NCBI GenBank assembly: GCA_014156375.1 | Contig: RQJH01000005.1 | Location: forward strand, 479,838 to 543,837 | DNA from: Enterobacteriaceae bacterium 89 | Lineage (GTDB): Bacteria; Pseudomonadota; Gammaproteobacteria; Enterobacterales; Enterobacteriaceae | Length of the DNA stretch: 64,000 nt | Reading direction: 5' to 3' | Shown: positions 20,064-30,287 of the stretch, piece by piece | Numbering within the stretch: position 1 is the first letter of the stretch | How the letters are laid out: each line of letters opens with the position of its first letter | Program-made: the position numbers and the translations under genes | Notes under the pieces: generated by a model | Told to the model about the DNA's origin: nothing | Databases searched by the model: none | What the model saw: the letters and a program-made list of their open reading frames with translations, nothing else

Positions 20064-20981
20064 ATGTCGAAGCGTTTACCTCCTCTGAATGCATTACGTG
20101 TTTTTGATGCCGCCGCCCGTCATCTCAGCTTCACTCGCGCCGCCGATGAGCTCTTCGTCACACAGGCTGCCGTCAGCCATCAGATCAAGTCACTTGAGGA
20201 TTTCCTGGGCCTGAAGCTCTTTCGTCGCCGCAATCGTTCACTGCTGCTGACCGAAGAAGGGCAAAGCTATTTCCAGGACATCAAGGAGATCTTTTCGCAA
20301 TTAACGGAAGCAACGCGTAAACTGCAGGCCCGCAGCGCCAAGGGGGCACTGACGGTCAGCATGTTGCCAAGTTTTGCTATTCAGTGGCTGGTGCCGAGAC
20401 TCGCAAGCTTTAACTCAACTTATCCGGGGATCGACGTTCGAATCCAGGCGGTAGATCGCCAGGAAGATAAACTGGCGGACGATGTCGACGTGGCGATTTT
20501 TTACGGTCGCGGCAACTGGCCGGGGCTGCGGGTGGAGAAACTGTATGCAGAATATCTGCTGCCCGTTTGTTCTCCGTTGCTGCTGACCGGTGAGAAGGCA
20601 TTGAAAGTCCCTGCGGATTTGGCGCAACATACGCTTTTGCACGATGCTTCCCGCCGCGACTGGCAAACCTACACCCGCCAGCTCGGCTTAAATCATATCA
20701 ACGTTCAACAGGGACCGATTTTCAGCCACAGCGCCATGGTGCTGCAGGCGGCTATCCATGGACAAGGGATCGCACTGGCCAACAACGTGATGGCACAGTC
20801 CGAAATTGAGGCCGGCCGTTTGGTCTGCCCGTTTAATGATGTTCTGGTCAGTAAGAATGCGTTTTACCTTGTTTGCCATGACAGTCAGGCAGAACTCGGT
20901 AAAATAGCCGCCTTCCGGCAGTGGATACTGGCGAAAGCGGCAAGCGAGCAGGAAAAATTTCGTTTCCGTTACGAACAATAA
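20064..20981 (+). CDS. gcvA: glycine cleavage system LysR-type regulator GcvA
   Basis: A 305-residue LysR-family regulator with an N-terminal winged HTH (about residues 6-65; A-A-R-H-L-S-F-T-R-A-A-D-E-L) and a periplasmic-binding-like effector domain. In E. coli GcvA activates gcvTHP and gcvB with glycine and represses gcvTHP with GcvR. It is divergent from gcvB and followed after 19 bp by ygdD and then rlmM on the same strand, which may be partly co-transcribed. Confidence 0.95.
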   Translation: MSKRLPPLNALRVFDAAARHLSFTRAADELFVTQAAVSHQIKSLEDFLGLKLFRRRNRSLLLTEEGQSYFQDIKEIFSQLTEATRKLQARSAKGALTVSMLPSFAIQWLVPRLASFNSTYPGIDVRIQAVDRQEDKLADDVDVAIFYGRGNWPGLRVEKLYAEYLLPVCSPLLLTGEKALKVPADLAQHTLLHDASRRDWQTYTRQLGLNHINVQQGPIFSHSAMVLQAAIHGQGIALANNVMAQSEIEAGRLVCPFNDVLVSKNAFYLVCHDSQAELGKIAAFRQWILAKAASEQEKFRFRYEQ

Positions 20982-21000
20982 ATGACTTCAGGATACTGAC

Positions 21001-21396
21001 ATGACCAGTCGCTTCATGCTGATTTTTGCCGCTATCAGCGGTTTTATCTTTGTTGCTTTAGGTGCCTTTGGGGCGCATGTATTAAGTAAATCTCTCGGCG
21101 TCGTCGAGATGGGCTGGATCCAGACCGGCCTCGAATATCAGGCGTTTCACACGCTGGCCATTTTTGGTCTGGCGGTTGCGATGCAGCGCCGTATCAGCAT
21201 CTGGTTCTACTGGAGCAGCCTGTTTATGGCGCTGGGAACCGTATTATTCAGCGGCAGCCTTTATTGTCTGGCGCTGTCGCATTTACGCCTGTGGGCATTT
21301 GTCACTCCGGTTGGCGGCGTTAGCTTCCTCGCCGGCTGGGTGCTGATGCTGATTGGCGCTATTCGTTTAAAGCGTAAAGGTGTCGCGCATGAATAA
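21001..21396 (+). CDS. ygdD: DUF423 inner-membrane protein YgdD
   Basis: A 131-residue integral membrane protein with four predicted transmembrane helices (about 4-24, 47-63, 71-95 and 99-122) and an early G-A-F-G-A-H motif characteristic of DUF423. Function unknown. It overlaps the start of rlmM by eight bases, implying translational coupling with a 23S rRNA methyltransferase, an arrangement shared with E. coli. Confidence 0.92.
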   Translation: MTSRFMLIFAAISGFIFVALGAFGAHVLSKSLGVVEMGWIQTGLEYQAFHTLAIFGLAVAMQRRISIWFYWSSLFMALGTVLFSGSLYCLALSHLRLWAFVTPVGGVSFLAGWVLMLIGAIRLKRKGVAHE

Positions 21397-22489
21397 GGTT
21401 GTCCTCTACAGCCGTCAGGGTTTTGAAAAAGAGTGCGCAGCAGAGATTTCTGACAAGGCTTCGCGCCTTGGCGTATACGGTTTTGCCCGGGTAAAAGATA
21501 ACTCCGCTTATGTGATTTTCGAGTGCTATCAGGAAGGCGAAGCGGAGAAGCTGATTAAAGAGCTGCCGTTCAGCTCGCTGATTTTTGCCCGCCAGATGTT
21601 TGTTGCCTGCGAGCTGCTGACCGATCTGCCGCCGGAGGACCGCATCACCCCTGTAGTGGGTATGCTGACGGGCGTGGTGGAGAAGGGCGGCGATCTGCGC
21701 GTGGAAGTGGCGGATACCAACGAAAGCAAAGAGCTGATGAAGTTCTGCCGCAAGTTCACGGTGCCGCTGCGCGCCGCTCTGCGTGAAGCGAAAATCCTGG
21801 CCTCCTACGAGACGCCAAAGCGTCCGGTGGTACATGTGTTCTTTATCGCGCCGGGCTGCTGCTATGTTGGCTACTCGCTGACCACCAACAATTCACCGTT
21901 CTATATGGGCATCCCGCGCCTGAAGTTTCCTTCCGACGCGCCGAGCCGTTCCACGCTGAAGCTGGAAGAAGCTTTCCACGTCTTTATTCCTGCCGATGAG
22001 TGGGATGAGCGTCTGGCCAACGGCATGTATGCGGTGGATTTGGGGGCCTGCCCAGGTGGCTGGACCTATCAGCTGGTGAAACGCAACATGTGGGTCTCTT
22101 CTGTCGATAACGGCCCGATGGCGCAAAGCCTGATGGATACTGGCCAGGTGACCTGGCTGCGTGAAGACGGTTTCCGCTATCGCCCGACCCGTAACAACAT
22201 CTCGTGGATGGTGTGCGACATGGTTGAGAAACCGGCGAAGGTCGCGGCGCTGATGGCGCAGTGGCTGGTGAACGGCTGGTGTCGTGAAACCATCTTCAAC
22301 CTCAAGCTGCCGATGAAAAAGCGCTATGAAGAGGTGTCTCAGAACCTGGCGTTTATCGAAGCACAGCTGGCCGAACACGGAATTGCTGCGCAGATCCAGG
22401 CGCGTCAGCTGTACCACGACCGTGAGGAAGTGACCGTTCACGTGCGCCGCATGTGGGCCGCCGTGGGTGGACGCCGCGACGAGCGCTGA
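21389..22489 (+). CDS. rlmM: 23S rRNA 2'-O-ribose C2498 methyltransferase RlmM
   Basis: RlmM methylates the 2'-OH of C2498 in 23S rRNA. The start at 21389 gives 366 residues, as in E. coli; an alternative Met three codons upstream is not supported. An N-terminal THUMP-like domain precedes the Rossmann methyltransferase domain, whose SAM loop is [10 protein letters not shown]. It overlaps the end of ygdD and is followed by the CCCTC-rich repeat element. Confidence 0.95.
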   Translation: MNKVVLYSRQGFEKECAAEISDKASRLGVYGFARVKDNSAYVIFECYQEGEAEKLIKELPFSSLIFARQMFVACELLTDLPPEDRITPVVGMLTGVVEKGGDLRVEVADTNESKELMKFCRKFTVPLRAALREAKILASYETPKRPVVHVFFIAPGCCYVGYSLTTNNSPFYMGIPRLKFPSDAPSRSTLKLEEAFHVFIPADEWDERLANGMYAVDLGACPGGWTYQLVKRNMWVSSVDNGPMAQSLMDTGQVTWLREDGFRYRPTRNNISWMVCDMVEKPAKVAALMAQWLVNGWCRETIFNLKLPMKKRYEEVSQNLAFIEAQLAEHGIAAQIQARQLYHDREEVTVHVRRMWAAVGGRRDER

Positions 22490-22498
22490 TTTCAACCT

Positions 22499-22656
22499 TC
22501 ACCCTAACCCTCTCCCTGAAAGGGAGAGGGGATCGATCGAGCTGTTTTCGGATGTTCTTTTCTACCTCGCCCCTTTGGGGAGTGAGGACTGATCGAGCTG
22601 AATTCGAATGTTCTTTTCTCCCTCGCCCCTTTGGGGAGAGGGCCGGGGTGAGGGGA
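22499..22656. repeat. CCCTC-rich intergenic palindromic repeat, copy 1, with an internal 56-bp tandem duplication
   Basis: The whole gap between the convergent rlmM and xni is repeat. It opens with ACCCTAACCCTCTCCCT paired with AGGGAGAGGG. Two near-identical units follow at 22535-22582 and 22591-22638, each running from GATCGAGCTG to the palindrome CCTCGCCCCTTTGGGGAG. The right end reads GAGGGCCGGGGTGAGGGG. The same sub-motifs recur at 38292-38395 and 62858-62946. It resembles mobile palindromic elements common in Enterobacter and Klebsiella relatives and encodes nothing. Confidence 0.85.
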
Positions 22657-23409
22657 TTACTTCAGCCGCAGCTGCTGCAAATTCCCGTCGAGCTGTAAAT
22701 CCGTTTGCAGCCGCGCCACTTCCCGGCAGATAAACGCCATCTCTTTGTGCTCGACGAGCTTCTTCCGCCACTTCTCCGGCACATTCTCTAAACCGGCATA
22801 CAGCGCTTCAAGCGTCTCGAACTGTGACAACAGCTCCGTGGCACTTTTGGGGCCAATTCCTGCTACGCCAGGCACTTTTGAACTGCTGATCCCGGCCAGT
22901 CCCCAGTAATCCGGCAGCTGCTGCGGCTTCACGCCAAATTCACTGGCGATAAACGGCGCGTCCAGCCAGCGTTTCTGGAAGTAATCGCGAATGCGAATGG
23001 TTGGGGAAAGCAGCTGGCAGTAGCCTTTATCGGTGGAAACGATAGTGGCCTGATGCCCGGCGCTGGCAACCTTCACCGCAAGCGTAGCGGCAAGGTCATC
23101 AGCTTCACTTTTCGCCGAGCCCCAGCAGGCCACCCCGCGCTGTTCGAAGGCGTGGCGAATGGCTGCCATTTCGGCCTGTAAATCGTCCGGCATTGGCGAG
23201 CGCCCGGCTTTGTAGTCCGGTAACTGCTGATGTCGCCAGCCCTGATTGCGCTCTTCGTCATCAAACACGGCCACCGCGTGGGTCGGTTTACTGTGGACGA
23301 TCAGCTGTTCCAGCGCGTGCAGGCAGGTATCGACGCAGGGGGAGCCCTGAACCGCATGGATGCGGCGAATCAGATTGAGTGCGTCAACGATCAGCAGATG
23401 AACGGCCAT
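22657..23409 (-). CDS. xni: flap endonuclease Xni (ExoIX)
   Basis: A 250-residue protein of the FEN/5'-3' exonuclease family, related to the PolA N-terminal domain. Conserved acidic residues appear in L-I-V-D-A-L-N-L, in D-D-E-E-R and in S-E-A-D-D, and a helix-hairpin-helix segment [17 protein letters not shown] follows. E. coli Xni processes flaps and lacks one of the usual metal sites. The start is the ATG at 23409, preceded by AAGGAGGGT. Confidence 0.94.
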   Translation of the reverse strand: MAVHLLIVDALNLIRRIHAVQGSPCVDTCLHALEQLIVHSKPTHAVAVFDDEERNQGWRHQQLPDYKAGRSPMPDDLQAEMAAIRHAFEQRGVACWGSAKSEADDLAATLAVKVASAGHQATIVSTDKGYCQLLSPTIRIRDYFQKRWLDAPFIASEFGVKPQQLPDYWGLAGISSSKVPGVAGIGPKSATELLSQFETLEALYAGLENVPEKWRKKLVEHKEMAFICREVARLQTDLQLDGNLQQLRLK

Positions 23410-23487
23410 GGTTACCCTCCTTGATAATAAGGCGCTCAGGGTAACACCGCAGGGAAGCAGAGGCTATTCGCAGGGGTAAATCAGGAA

Positions 23488-23511
23488 GATGCCTCGCAAA
23501 ACGAGGCATCT
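23488..23511 (-). terminator. hairpin downstream of sdaB
   Basis: AGATGCCTCG-CAAA-CGAGGCATCT, a 10-bp perfect stem just after the sdaB stop on the minus strand. The following T-rich tract is short, so termination may be incomplete. Confidence 0.6.
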
Positions 23512-23531
23512 GAGAGGCTTAATCGCAACTC

Positions 23532-24899
23532 TTAATCACAAGAAACGACCTTCATCGCCAGACCGCCGCGAGAGGTTTCGCGATATTTGGCGTTCATGTC
23601 TTTGCCGGTTTCGTACATGGTTTCGATAACCTTATCGAGACAAACGCGCGGCTCGCTGGTGCGACGAATCGCCATACGGGCTGCGTTGACCGCTTTCACG
23701 GAAGCAATCGCGTTACGTTCGATACAAGGCACCTGAACCTGTCCGGCCACCGGATCGCAGGTCAGACCCAGGTTGTGCTCCATGCCGATTTCCGCCGCGA
23801 TGCAAACCTGCGCCGGACTGCCGCCGAGCAGTTCTGCCAGACCGGCTGCGGCCATTGAGCAGGCCACTCCGACTTCACCCTGACAGCCCACTTCCGCACC
23901 GGAAATGGAGGCGTTCATTTTGTAGAGTGAGCCAATCGCACTGGTCACCAGCATGTAGCGGGCCAGAGAGTTAGCATTCACTTCACGGATAAACTTGTCG
24001 TAATAGGCCAGAACCGCCGGAACAATCCCGCACGCGCCGTTGGTTGGCGCAGTGACCACGCGTCCGCCTGCGGCGTTTTCTTCGTTCACGGCGAGGGCGA
24101 ACATGTTGATCCAGTCAACAACGGCCATCGGGTCGCTGGTGATTTTGTCCTGGCTGACCAGCATACGGCGTAGCGCTGCGGCACGGCGTGGTACGCGCAG
24201 TTTGCCCGGCAGTACGCCTTCGGTGGTGATACCGCGCTCAATCCCGCCGCGCATCACGTCCCACACGGCAGTGAAGTGCTGTTCCAGCTCTTCTTTGCTG
24301 TGCAGCGCCAGTTCGTTTTTCATCATCAGGCCGGAGAGTGACAGCCCCGTTTCCTGGCAGTGACGCTGCAGGTCCGCCGCGGATTTGTACGGATACGGAA
24401 CTTCAACCGCAGAGTTGTTGCTCTGACCAAAGTGTTCTTCGTCGACGATAAACCCGCCGCCGATGGAGTAATAAGTCTGGCTGTAAATCGCTTTGTCGCC
24501 GCTCAGTGCGGTGATACGCATGCCATTTTCATGCAGCGACAGGTTGTCGGCATGGAAATTCATGCAGTGGTCTACCGGGAACTCCACTTCGTGCTGACCG
24601 TTAGCCAGCAGCAGGCGACCGTGGGTGTTTACATCCTGGATAAAGCCCGGGATGGCATCGATATCGACGCTGTCCGGCAGGTTACCCGCCAGGCCCATAA
24701 TAATCGCGATATCAGTGTGGTGGCCTTTGCCCGTCAGGGAGAGTGAGCCATAAACGTCCACGACCACCCGGGTGGTGTCGAAGAGCTGGCCGCGAGCAAT
24801 CAGGTCGTCCGTGAATTGTTTACCCGCTTTCATTGGCCCCACGGTGTGGGAGCTGGAAGGACCAATGCCGATTTTGAAAATATCGAAAACGCTGATCAT
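23532..24899 (-). CDS. sdaB: L-serine deaminase II (SdaB)
   Basis: SdaB converts L-serine to pyruvate and ammonia using a [4Fe-4S] cluster. The 455-residue length matches E. coli. The N-terminal beta domain holds the S-S-S-H-T-V-G-P motif and the catalytic alpha domain has the cysteines of N-G-A-C-G-I and the C-terminal V-G-C-Q-G-E region. It lies downstream of the serine importer sdaC, separated by a terminator-like hairpin. Confidence 0.96.
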   Translation of the reverse strand: MISVFDIFKIGIGPSSSHTVGPMKAGKQFTDDLIARGQLFDTTRVVVDVYGSLSLTGKGHHTDIAIIMGLAGNLPDSVDIDAIPGFIQDVNTHGRLLLANGQHEVEFPVDHCMNFHADNLSLHENGMRITALSGDKAIYSQTYYSIGGGFIVDEEHFGQSNNSAVEVPYPYKSAADLQRHCQETGLSLSGLMMKNELALHSKEELEQHFTAVWDVMRGGIERGITTEGVLPGKLRVPRRAAALRRMLVSQDKITSDPMAVVDWINMFALAVNEENAAGGRVVTAPTNGACGIVPAVLAYYDKFIREVNANSLARYMLVTSAIGSLYKMNASISGAEVGCQGEVGVACSMAAAGLAELLGGSPAQVCIAAEIGMEHNLGLTCDPVAGQVQVPCIERNAIASVKAVNAARMAIRRTSEPRVCLDKVIETMYETGKDMNAKYRETSRGGLAMKVVSCD

Positions 24900-24916
24900 G
24901 ATGCCTCCATGGCACT

Positions 24917-24943
24917 AAAAAAAACGCCGCCCGTAGGCGGCGT
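24917..24943 (-). terminator. intercistronic terminator/attenuator between sdaC and sdaB
   Basis: On the minus strand GACGCCGCC-TACG-GGCGGCG is followed by seven or eight T residues, entirely inside the 49-bp gap between the sdaC stop and sdaB start. Because both genes read in the same direction, partial read-through would set the SdaC:SdaB ratio. Confidence 0.8.
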
Positions 24944-24948
24944 CGGGA

Positions 24949-26247
24949 TTATGCAAACATCGATGCGAGGGAGTAGAAGATGGCCGAGATGGCAATCAGG
25001 CCCATAATCACAACGAAGGCGTTACTGATATGGCCGCTGTACTTGCGCATGGCAGGGACTTTCTGAATCGCGTACATCGGCATCAGGAACAGGATCATCG
25101 CAATGATTGGGCCGCCCAGCGTTTCAATCATGCCGAGGATGCTTGGGTTCAGGGTCGCCACAATCCAGGTGGTCACCAGCATGAACGCCGCAGTGATCTT
25201 GTTCAGCTTGCTGATTTCGATGCTCTTACCTTTACTACGCAGAGATTTAATCACCATACCGTTGAAGCCTTCACGCGCGCCGAGGTAGTGGCCGAGGAAG
25301 GACTTGGTGATAGCGATAATTGCGATGATAGGTGCCATCCACGCAATCAGCGGTGCGTTAAAGTGGTTTGCCAGGTAAGACAGGATAGAGATGTTCTGCT
25401 CTTTAGCGGACGCCAGGTCTGCCGGGGAGAGGCTCAGCACGCAGCTGAACACGAAGAACATTACGGTCAGGACCATCATGATGTGAGCGAAGGCCAGAAT
25501 TTTGGAGCACTTCTTCTCTGCATCCACGCCGTACTCTTCACGCTTCGCTACCGCGAAGGAGGAGATGATTGGGGAGTGGTTGAAGGAGAACACCATTACC
25601 GGAATCGCCAGCCACAGAGTCATCCACAGGCCGTTACCGGTGGAGCTTGCGCTGCTCAGGGACAGGGTTTCCAGTGCAGCACCGTTCCACTGTGGGATCA
25701 GGTAGCAGGCCAGCAGCATCAGCGCGACCACAAACGGGAACACCAGTACGCTCATCGCCTTGACGATCATCTGCTCACCGAAACGCACGATGGTCATCAT
25801 GCCGATAATCAGGATCAGAGACAGGATGGCGCGCGGCGGTGGCGTCATGTGCAGCTGGTGGGTCATGAAGCTTTCAACCGTGTTGGTGATAGCCACGCTG
25901 TAGACCAGCAGGATTGGGTAGATAGCAAAGAAGTAGAGCAGGGTAATGATTTTACCTGCACCAATGCCGAAGTGTTCTTCCACAACTTCAGTAATATCTT
26001 CACCCGGGTTTTTACCGGACAGCACGAAGCGGGTCAGACCGCGGTGAGCGAAGTAGGTCATCGGGAAAGCAATGATGGCCATGATGATGAGCGGGATCAG
26101 ACCGCCCACACCGGCGTTGATTGGCAGGAACAGAACGCCCGCGCCAATCGCCGTGCCGTAAAGGCCCAGCATCCACATAGTATCCGTCTTACGCCATCCG
26201 CTACGGCTTTCTGCCGACGCGAGGGTGCTGGTTTGAGTGGTTTCCAT
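24949..26247 (-). CDS. sdaC: serine/H+ symporter SdaC
   Basis: A 432-residue inner-membrane transporter of the HAAAP family with about eleven hydrophobic helices, the first beginning near [14 protein letters not shown]. SdaC imports serine with protons, and SdaB then deaminates it. The ATG at 26247 has CTGGAGGA upstream and agrees with E. coli apart from a few extra residues. It is the first gene of the sdaC-sdaB unit. Confidence 0.95.
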   Translation of the reverse strand: METTQTSTLASAESRSGWRKTDTMWMLGLYGTAIGAGVLFLPINAGVGGLIPLIIMAIIAFPMTYFAHRGLTRFVLSGKNPGEDITEVVEEHFGIGAGKIITLLYFFAIYPILLVYSVAITNTVESFMTHQLHMTPPPRAILSLILIIGMMTIVRFGEQMIVKAMSVLVFPFVVALMLLACYLIPQWNGAALETLSLSSASSTGNGLWMTLWLAIPVMVFSFNHSPIISSFAVAKREEYGVDAEKKCSKILAFAHIMMVLTVMFFVFSCVLSLSPADLASAKEQNISILSYLANHFNAPLIAWMAPIIAIIAITKSFLGHYLGAREGFNGMVIKSLRSKGKSIEISKLNKITAAFMLVTTWIVATLNPSILGMIETLGGPIIAMILFLMPMYAIQKVPAMRKYSGHISNAFVVIMGLIAISAIFYSLASMFA

Positions 26248-26658
26248 TTGTTTCTCCTGGAGGAAGCAAATTGTCAGTTTTTAGTCAAAAACAAGGCATA
26301 AATGACTGACGGTAAAATAAATTCGTGTAAAACGGGGATTTCTTATGATTTTTTCCCGTTACTATTAAGGGCCGGAAAGATACATTTAACTTATCAATGT
26401 ATCAGTGATCCCGATCTCAAATGCGATAAAACACTTTCTAAATGCACGTTTACAGACCATCAGTCTGGTTTTATGCGTTTGTCGGAAATTATTGCGCGCG
26501 AAGGCTACCATTCACAGGTTGTGGAGGAAACGTTTCTGGGATGAAAAACGAATGTAACGCTAAAAAAAGTGGCGGAAATAGCGGTTTTTAGTGACTTAAC
26601 ATAGATATAGTGAATTAATTCCACTTACGCGCTGTGAACATTTTCCACTGTTAGCCAC
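26248..26658. other. non-coding region upstream of sdaC
   Basis: About 410 bp without a convincing gene, AT-richer than its flanks. It must hold the sdaC promoter. A clean inverted repeat GATACATT-9N-AATGTATC at 26379-26403 could be an operator. In E. coli sdaC responds to CRP and Lrp, but I see no strong CRP palindrome here. An 80-codon frame at 26302-26544 has no recognisable protein features and I do not call it. Confidence 0.5.
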
Positions 26659-26690
26659 AAAAAGATAAGGGCGGCTTATGGGCCGCCCTT
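26659..26690 (-). terminator. intrinsic terminator of ppnN
   Basis: On the minus strand AAGGGCGGC-CCATAA-GCCGCCCTT is followed by ATCTTTTT, 18 bp beyond the ppnN stop codon. Confidence 0.85.
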
Positions 26691-26707
26691 GAGTCAGGCA
26701 ACAGCGA

Positions 26708-28072
26708 TCAGGAACAAATTTCGTAGCAAGGGATGTAGGCTGAGCCCGGAAGCTTCATACGGTGCTGGGCAACAAAGCTTTGCAGCAGATTATCCATCCG
26801 GCGCATCATTTCTTTATCGCCGTGAATTTTGTACGGCCCGTTTTCTTCAATAGCGCGGATCCCCACTTCCTTCACGTTCCCGGCAACAATGCCGGAGAAG
26901 GCGCGACGCAGGTCAGCGGCCAGCACTTCCACCGGCTGATCCGGGTACAGTTTGAGATTCGCCATGTTTTCATGGCTTGGCTCGAACGGCTGTTGCAGAT
27001 CGGGGGCGATTTTCATCGACCAGTTGAAGCTGTAGGCATCACCGGTGTCGCGGCGGTTCTCTTTCACCAGCGGCATCGCTTTCTTCATCTGACGCGCCAC
27101 TTCAGCAGGATCGTCAATGATAATGCGATAGTGACGACGCGCGGCCTCGCCAAGCGTATGCACGATGAAATCGTCCAGCACACGGAAGTAGTCGGCGCTC
27201 TCTTTCGGACCAGTAAGGATCAGCGGCAGAACCTGATGTTTATTCGCTGGATTCATCAGGATACCGAGCAGATACAGCAGTTCTTCCGCCGTCCCCACGC
27301 CGCCAGGGAAAATAATAATTCCGTGAGCGATACGCACGAAGGCTTCCAGACGCTTTTCGATATCCGGCATGATGATCAGTTCGTTCACCAGCGGGTTTGG
27401 CGGCTCGGCGGCAATGATCGACGGTTCCGTCATGCCGATAAAACGCCCTTCTTTATAGCGCTGCTGCGCGTGGCCGACGGCGGCGCCTTTCATCGGCGCT
27501 TCCATCGCACCCGGACCGCAGCCAGTGCAGATGTTCAGCTCGCGCAGACCCAACTGTGTGCCCACGCGGCGGGCATACAGATATTCGTTTTCATTAATAG
27601 AGTGGCCACCCCAGCACACAACCATGCTCGGTGCTTCGCCTACGTGCAGCGCACGGGCGTTACGCAGAATCGAGAACACGAGGTTAGTGATGTGCGCCGA
27701 GCTTTCCAGATCGAGATTCGGGAAACGAACGGTGTTATGGATTTGGCCGTAAACGAACAGGATATCGCGCAGCACGGCAAACAGGTTTGCCTGAAGAGAA
27801 CGGATGATGCGCCCGTCAACGAAGGCATCTTCCGGTGGGTTAATCAGTTCCAGTTTCACCCCACGCTCGCGGCGCAGGACGTTGATGTCAAAGCTCTCAA
27901 AACGGGAAAGCAGCTCTTTGCTGTTGTCGGTAAGACTCCCTGAATTAAGCACTGCCAGTGAACAGTTGCGGAACAACTGATAAAGATCGCTGCTGGCATT
28001 GCTTTTCAGCATATCAACTTCCAGCTGCGACAACATATCCATTGAGCCAAGCGGGCTAATATGTGTAATCAA
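26708..28072 (-). CDS. ppnN: pyrimidine/purine nucleotide 5'-monophosphate nucleosidase PpnN
   Basis: PpnN (YgdH) hydrolyses nucleoside monophosphates to base plus ribose-5-phosphate and is activated by (p)ppGpp in E. coli. The 454 residues match that length. A central lysine-decarboxylase-like/LOG Rossmann domain has the signature P-G-G-V-G-T-A-E-E, flanked by N- and C-terminal domains that bind the alarmone. It is a separate transcript with its own terminator, and its regulator's synthase, relA, lies 8 kb away. Confidence 0.96.
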   Translation of the reverse strand: MITHISPLGSMDMLSQLEVDMLKSNASSDLYQLFRNCSLAVLNSGSLTDNSKELLSRFESFDINVLRRERGVKLELINPPEDAFVDGRIIRSLQANLFAVLRDILFVYGQIHNTVRFPNLDLESSAHITNLVFSILRNARALHVGEAPSMVVCWGGHSINENEYLYARRVGTQLGLRELNICTGCGPGAMEAPMKGAAVGHAQQRYKEGRFIGMTEPSIIAAEPPNPLVNELIIMPDIEKRLEAFVRIAHGIIIFPGGVGTAEELLYLLGILMNPANKHQVLPLILTGPKESADYFRVLDDFIVHTLGEAARRHYRIIIDDPAEVARQMKKAMPLVKENRRDTGDAYSFNWSMKIAPDLQQPFEPSHENMANLKLYPDQPVEVLAADLRRAFSGIVAGNVKEVGIRAIEENGPYKIHGDKEMMRRMDNLLQSFVAQHRMKLPGSAYIPCYEICS

Positions 28073-28140
28073 GTGAACTCCTTACGGGACAGAATCGTCT
28101 TCCCTGTTGATTACAATAGCCTTGCCACTCGGATTTTCAC

Positions 28141-28170
28141 AAGAAAAAGCGCGACCCGGGCCGCGCTTTA
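28141..28170 (-). terminator. intrinsic terminator of queF
   Basis: AAAGCGCG-GCCCGGGT-CGCGCTTT followed by TTCTTG on the minus strand, 18 bp after the queF stop. Confidence 0.75.
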
Positions 28171-28187
28171 TTTTGCAATCATTTATG

Positions 28188-29033
28188 TTACTGGCGAACC
28201 AGACGCCCAATCGCCGGGACGAAATCGGTGTTACTGCGCCACGGGTTGATGTCCAGCCCGCCGCGCCGGGTGTAGCGCGCGTAAACACTCAGGCTTTCCG
28301 GCTGGCAAAAGCGCTGGATGTCGCTGAAGATGCGTTCCACGCACTGCTCGTGGAATTCATTGTGGTGACGGAAAGAGACAAGGTAACGCAGCAGTTTCTC
28401 ACGGTCGATCTTCGGCCCGCGATACTGGATCTGCACCGATCCCCAGTCCGGCTGGTGGGTGATCAGGCAGTTGGATTTCAGTAAATGACTGACCAGCGTC
28501 TCTTCTGTGATTTTGCCGCTGGCGGCATCCTGCAGGTAGTCTGCGCTGAACTCGTAGTTTTCAATCTCAATATCCTGATCGTCGATGCAGGTGCCGTGAA
28601 AGTGGGCAATCGGCTGGCCTTCCAGTTCATCGATCCGGTACAGCGCAACCTTGACGTCACCCTGAGCGCAGGCTTGCAGATCGCGCTCCAGCGTGGCGCG
28701 AACTTCTTCCCAACTGGCGAAGCGAGTCTGGTTAAAGCTGTTGAGGTACAGCTTGAAGCTTTTGGATTCCACCAGGTTCACGCTGGTATCGCTAAGCTCG
28801 ACGTGACCGACCGCAACCTGTGGCAGTCCTTTGGCGTTAAGCCAGGAGAGCTCGTACAGTGTCCAGATGTCACCACCGTGAAACGGCAGGCTGTCCGCGT
28901 GCAAACCTAAAGGATCGCGGTTCAGGCTGCGGGGAACAGGTTGCAGCAGCGTGGCGTCATAAATATCGCGGTAATCGGTTGATTTACCAAGCGTCAGGCC
29001 GGACAGCGCCTGGTGATTTTCATAAGAGGACAT
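28188..29033 (-). CDS. queF: NADPH-dependent 7-cyano-7-deazaguanine reductase QueF
   Basis: QueF reduces the nitrile of preQ0 to the amine of preQ1 in queuosine synthesis. This 281-residue two-domain type matches E. coli YqcD. The nucleophilic cysteine is Cys189 in L-K-S-N-C-L-I-T, and the substrate-binding Glu is in V-E-S-K-S at residue 89. Two other genes of the pathway, queE and queD, occur separately at 47.3 and 58.7 kb. It is divergent from syd. Confidence 0.96.
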   Translation of the reverse strand: MSSYENHQALSGLTLGKSTDYRDIYDATLLQPVPRSLNRDPLGLHADSLPFHGGDIWTLYELSWLNAKGLPQVAVGHVELSDTSVNLVESKSFKLYLNSFNQTRFASWEEVRATLERDLQACAQGDVKVALYRIDELEGQPIAHFHGTCIDDQDIEIENYEFSADYLQDAASGKITEETLVSHLLKSNCLITHQPDWGSVQIQYRGPKIDREKLLRYLVSFRHHNEFHEQCVERIFSDIQRFCQPESLSVYARYTRRGGLDINPWRSNTDFVPAIGRLVRQ

Positions 29034-29101
29034 GTTTCACCGTCATAAAGCAGGTAGACTATAGGATTAGTTTATCCTGACAACGGTAAAGAGAGAAAGC
29101 A

Positions 29102-29647
29102 GTGGATCAGCAGACCGCAGAAGCCTTAAAGGCATTTACCCAACGTTATTATGATGCCTGGCAAAAGCAGAAAGGCACTGAGCCCCGCAGTGAAGAACTC
29201 TACGGCGTGCCGTCTCCCTGCCTTGTCTCTACAGATGAAGACGCTGTTTTCTGGCGGCCAGAGCCTTTCGCTCCTGAAGCGACGCTGGAGGCGGTTGAAA
29301 GGGCTTTGGACATTGTGGTACAACCGCCGCTTCATACTTTTTATACCACTCAGTTTGCCGGAGATATGCCAGCGGCCTTTGGCGGGCATAAGTTGACGCT
29401 GTTGCAGGTGTGGAGTCCCGATGACTTTCAGCGAGTGCAGGAAAACCTGATTGGCCATCTGGTGACTCAGAAGCGGCTTAAGCTTTCTCCTACCTTATTT
29501 ATCGGTACGCTCGACAGCGAGCTGGACATTATTTCCGTCTGCAATCTGACGGGAGAAGTGCTGCTTGAAACCGTAGGCACCAGCCGACGTACCACGCTAT
29601 CTGCCTCTGTTGCGAGTTTCCTTAGCCACCTTGAGCCTCTTCTGTAA
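29102..29647 (+). CDS. syd: SecY-interacting protein Syd
   Basis: Syd is a soluble 181-residue protein that binds the cytosolic face of SecY and, in E. coli, probes the quality of the SecYEG assembly. The sequence aligns along its full length with E. coli Syd, including [10 protein letters not shown] and the acidic D-E-D-A motif of the SecY-binding groove. It is divergent from queF, and the csrB control region begins right after its stop. Confidence 0.95.
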   Translation: MDQQTAEALKAFTQRYYDAWQKQKGTEPRSEELYGVPSPCLVSTDEDAVFWRPEPFAPEATLEAVERALDIVVQPPLHTFYTTQFAGDMPAAFGGHKLTLLQVWSPDDFQRVQENLIGHLVTQKRLKLSPTLFIGTLDSELDIISVCNLTGEVLLETVGTSRRTTLSASVASFLSHLEPLL

Positions 29648-29666
29648 TCCATCTGCCTGGACTTCT

Positions 29667-29684
29667 TGTGAGAGATCTCTTACA
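29667..29684. promoter_or_regulatory. UvrY/SirA-type response-regulator site upstream of csrB
   Basis: The 18-bp interrupted palindrome TGTGAGAGATCTCTTACA matches the known SirA/UvrY recognition sequence (TGTAAGAGATCTCTTACA type) at all but one position. A second half-site, TGTGAGAGATC, follows at 29690-29700. The centre lies about 180 bp before the csrB start, similar to the far-upstream UvrY site known for E. coli csrB. Confidence 0.85.
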
Positions 29685-29857
29685 CGCGCTGTGAGAGATC
29701 GCCGGAATCCAGGTGGGGTAATGACGCGATGGTATCGTGATATTTCATTAAATACAGATAGTTACTTCGGAAATCTGTAAGTTTCATTTGAAAGTAATGT
29801 TTAAAGGATCTGTGTAAGAGGCTTGTAAGACGAAGCGGAATAGAGGATTCTATACCT

Positions 29858-30223
29858 GTCGACAAGGACTGCGACACCGAAACGAACATTAGGATGATGG
29901 CGTTTCGACAGGACTCACCAGGATGGTGATGCAAGGATGGGCTTCAGGATGAAGCAAAGAGGATTGCGTAGGACGCGCAGAAGGACACCTCCAGGATGGA
30001 GAATGAGAGCCGGTCAGGATGCCCGGTGGATCAGGAAGATCAGGACAAACTTACGGATAAGTTGAATCGCATCGGGGTGGTGCGAGCAGGATGCAAAAGT
30101 TTAAGGATGAACAGGTCAGGAGACCACAGGAAAAGTTGTCACGGATGAGCAGGGAGCACCAAAAGTAGCTGGATTGCTGCGAAACGAACCGGGAGCACTG
30201 TGAAAACAGTGCTCCCTTTTTTT
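29858..30223 (+). ncRNA. csrB: CsrA-sequestering small RNA CsrB
   Basis: An RNA of about 366 nt starting GTCGACAAGGACTGCGACA and containing roughly twenty GGA motifs, many as CAGGATG or AGGAC in hairpin loops. These are the CsrA-binding elements by which CsrB titrates CsrA. The 3' end is the strong terminator GGGAGCACTG-TGAAAA-CAGTGCTCCC followed by seven T residues. Position between syd and yqcC, and the highly conserved 3' third, match E. coli csrB (369 nt). The 5' end is set by alignment; a TATA-like hexamer lies just ahead of it. Confidence 0.94.
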
Positions 30224-30287
30224 ATTTCCCTTCCGCCAGTGGTATCCTGCGCCGCAGATTTTCATTCGATTTGATTCCGGAGTATCC

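Noticed and set aside
22499..22656. Possible CRISPR-like array in the rlmM-xni gap
   Set aside because: Only two repeat units, no unique spacers of regular length, and the units are palindromic REP-like modules shared with other gaps.
25030..26301. 423-codon frame on the strand opposite sdaC
   Set aside because: It mirrors sdaC codons; the product is a His/Gln/Asp-rich chain typical of the antisense of a membrane-protein gene.
26302..26544. 80-codon open frame between sdaC and ppnN
   Set aside because: No ribosome-binding site worth the name, no recognisable family, and composition like its non-coding surroundings; it overlaps the likely sdaC control region.
26762..27943. 393-codon frame antisense to ppnN
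   Set aside because: No homology or start signal; fully inside a well-supported gene.
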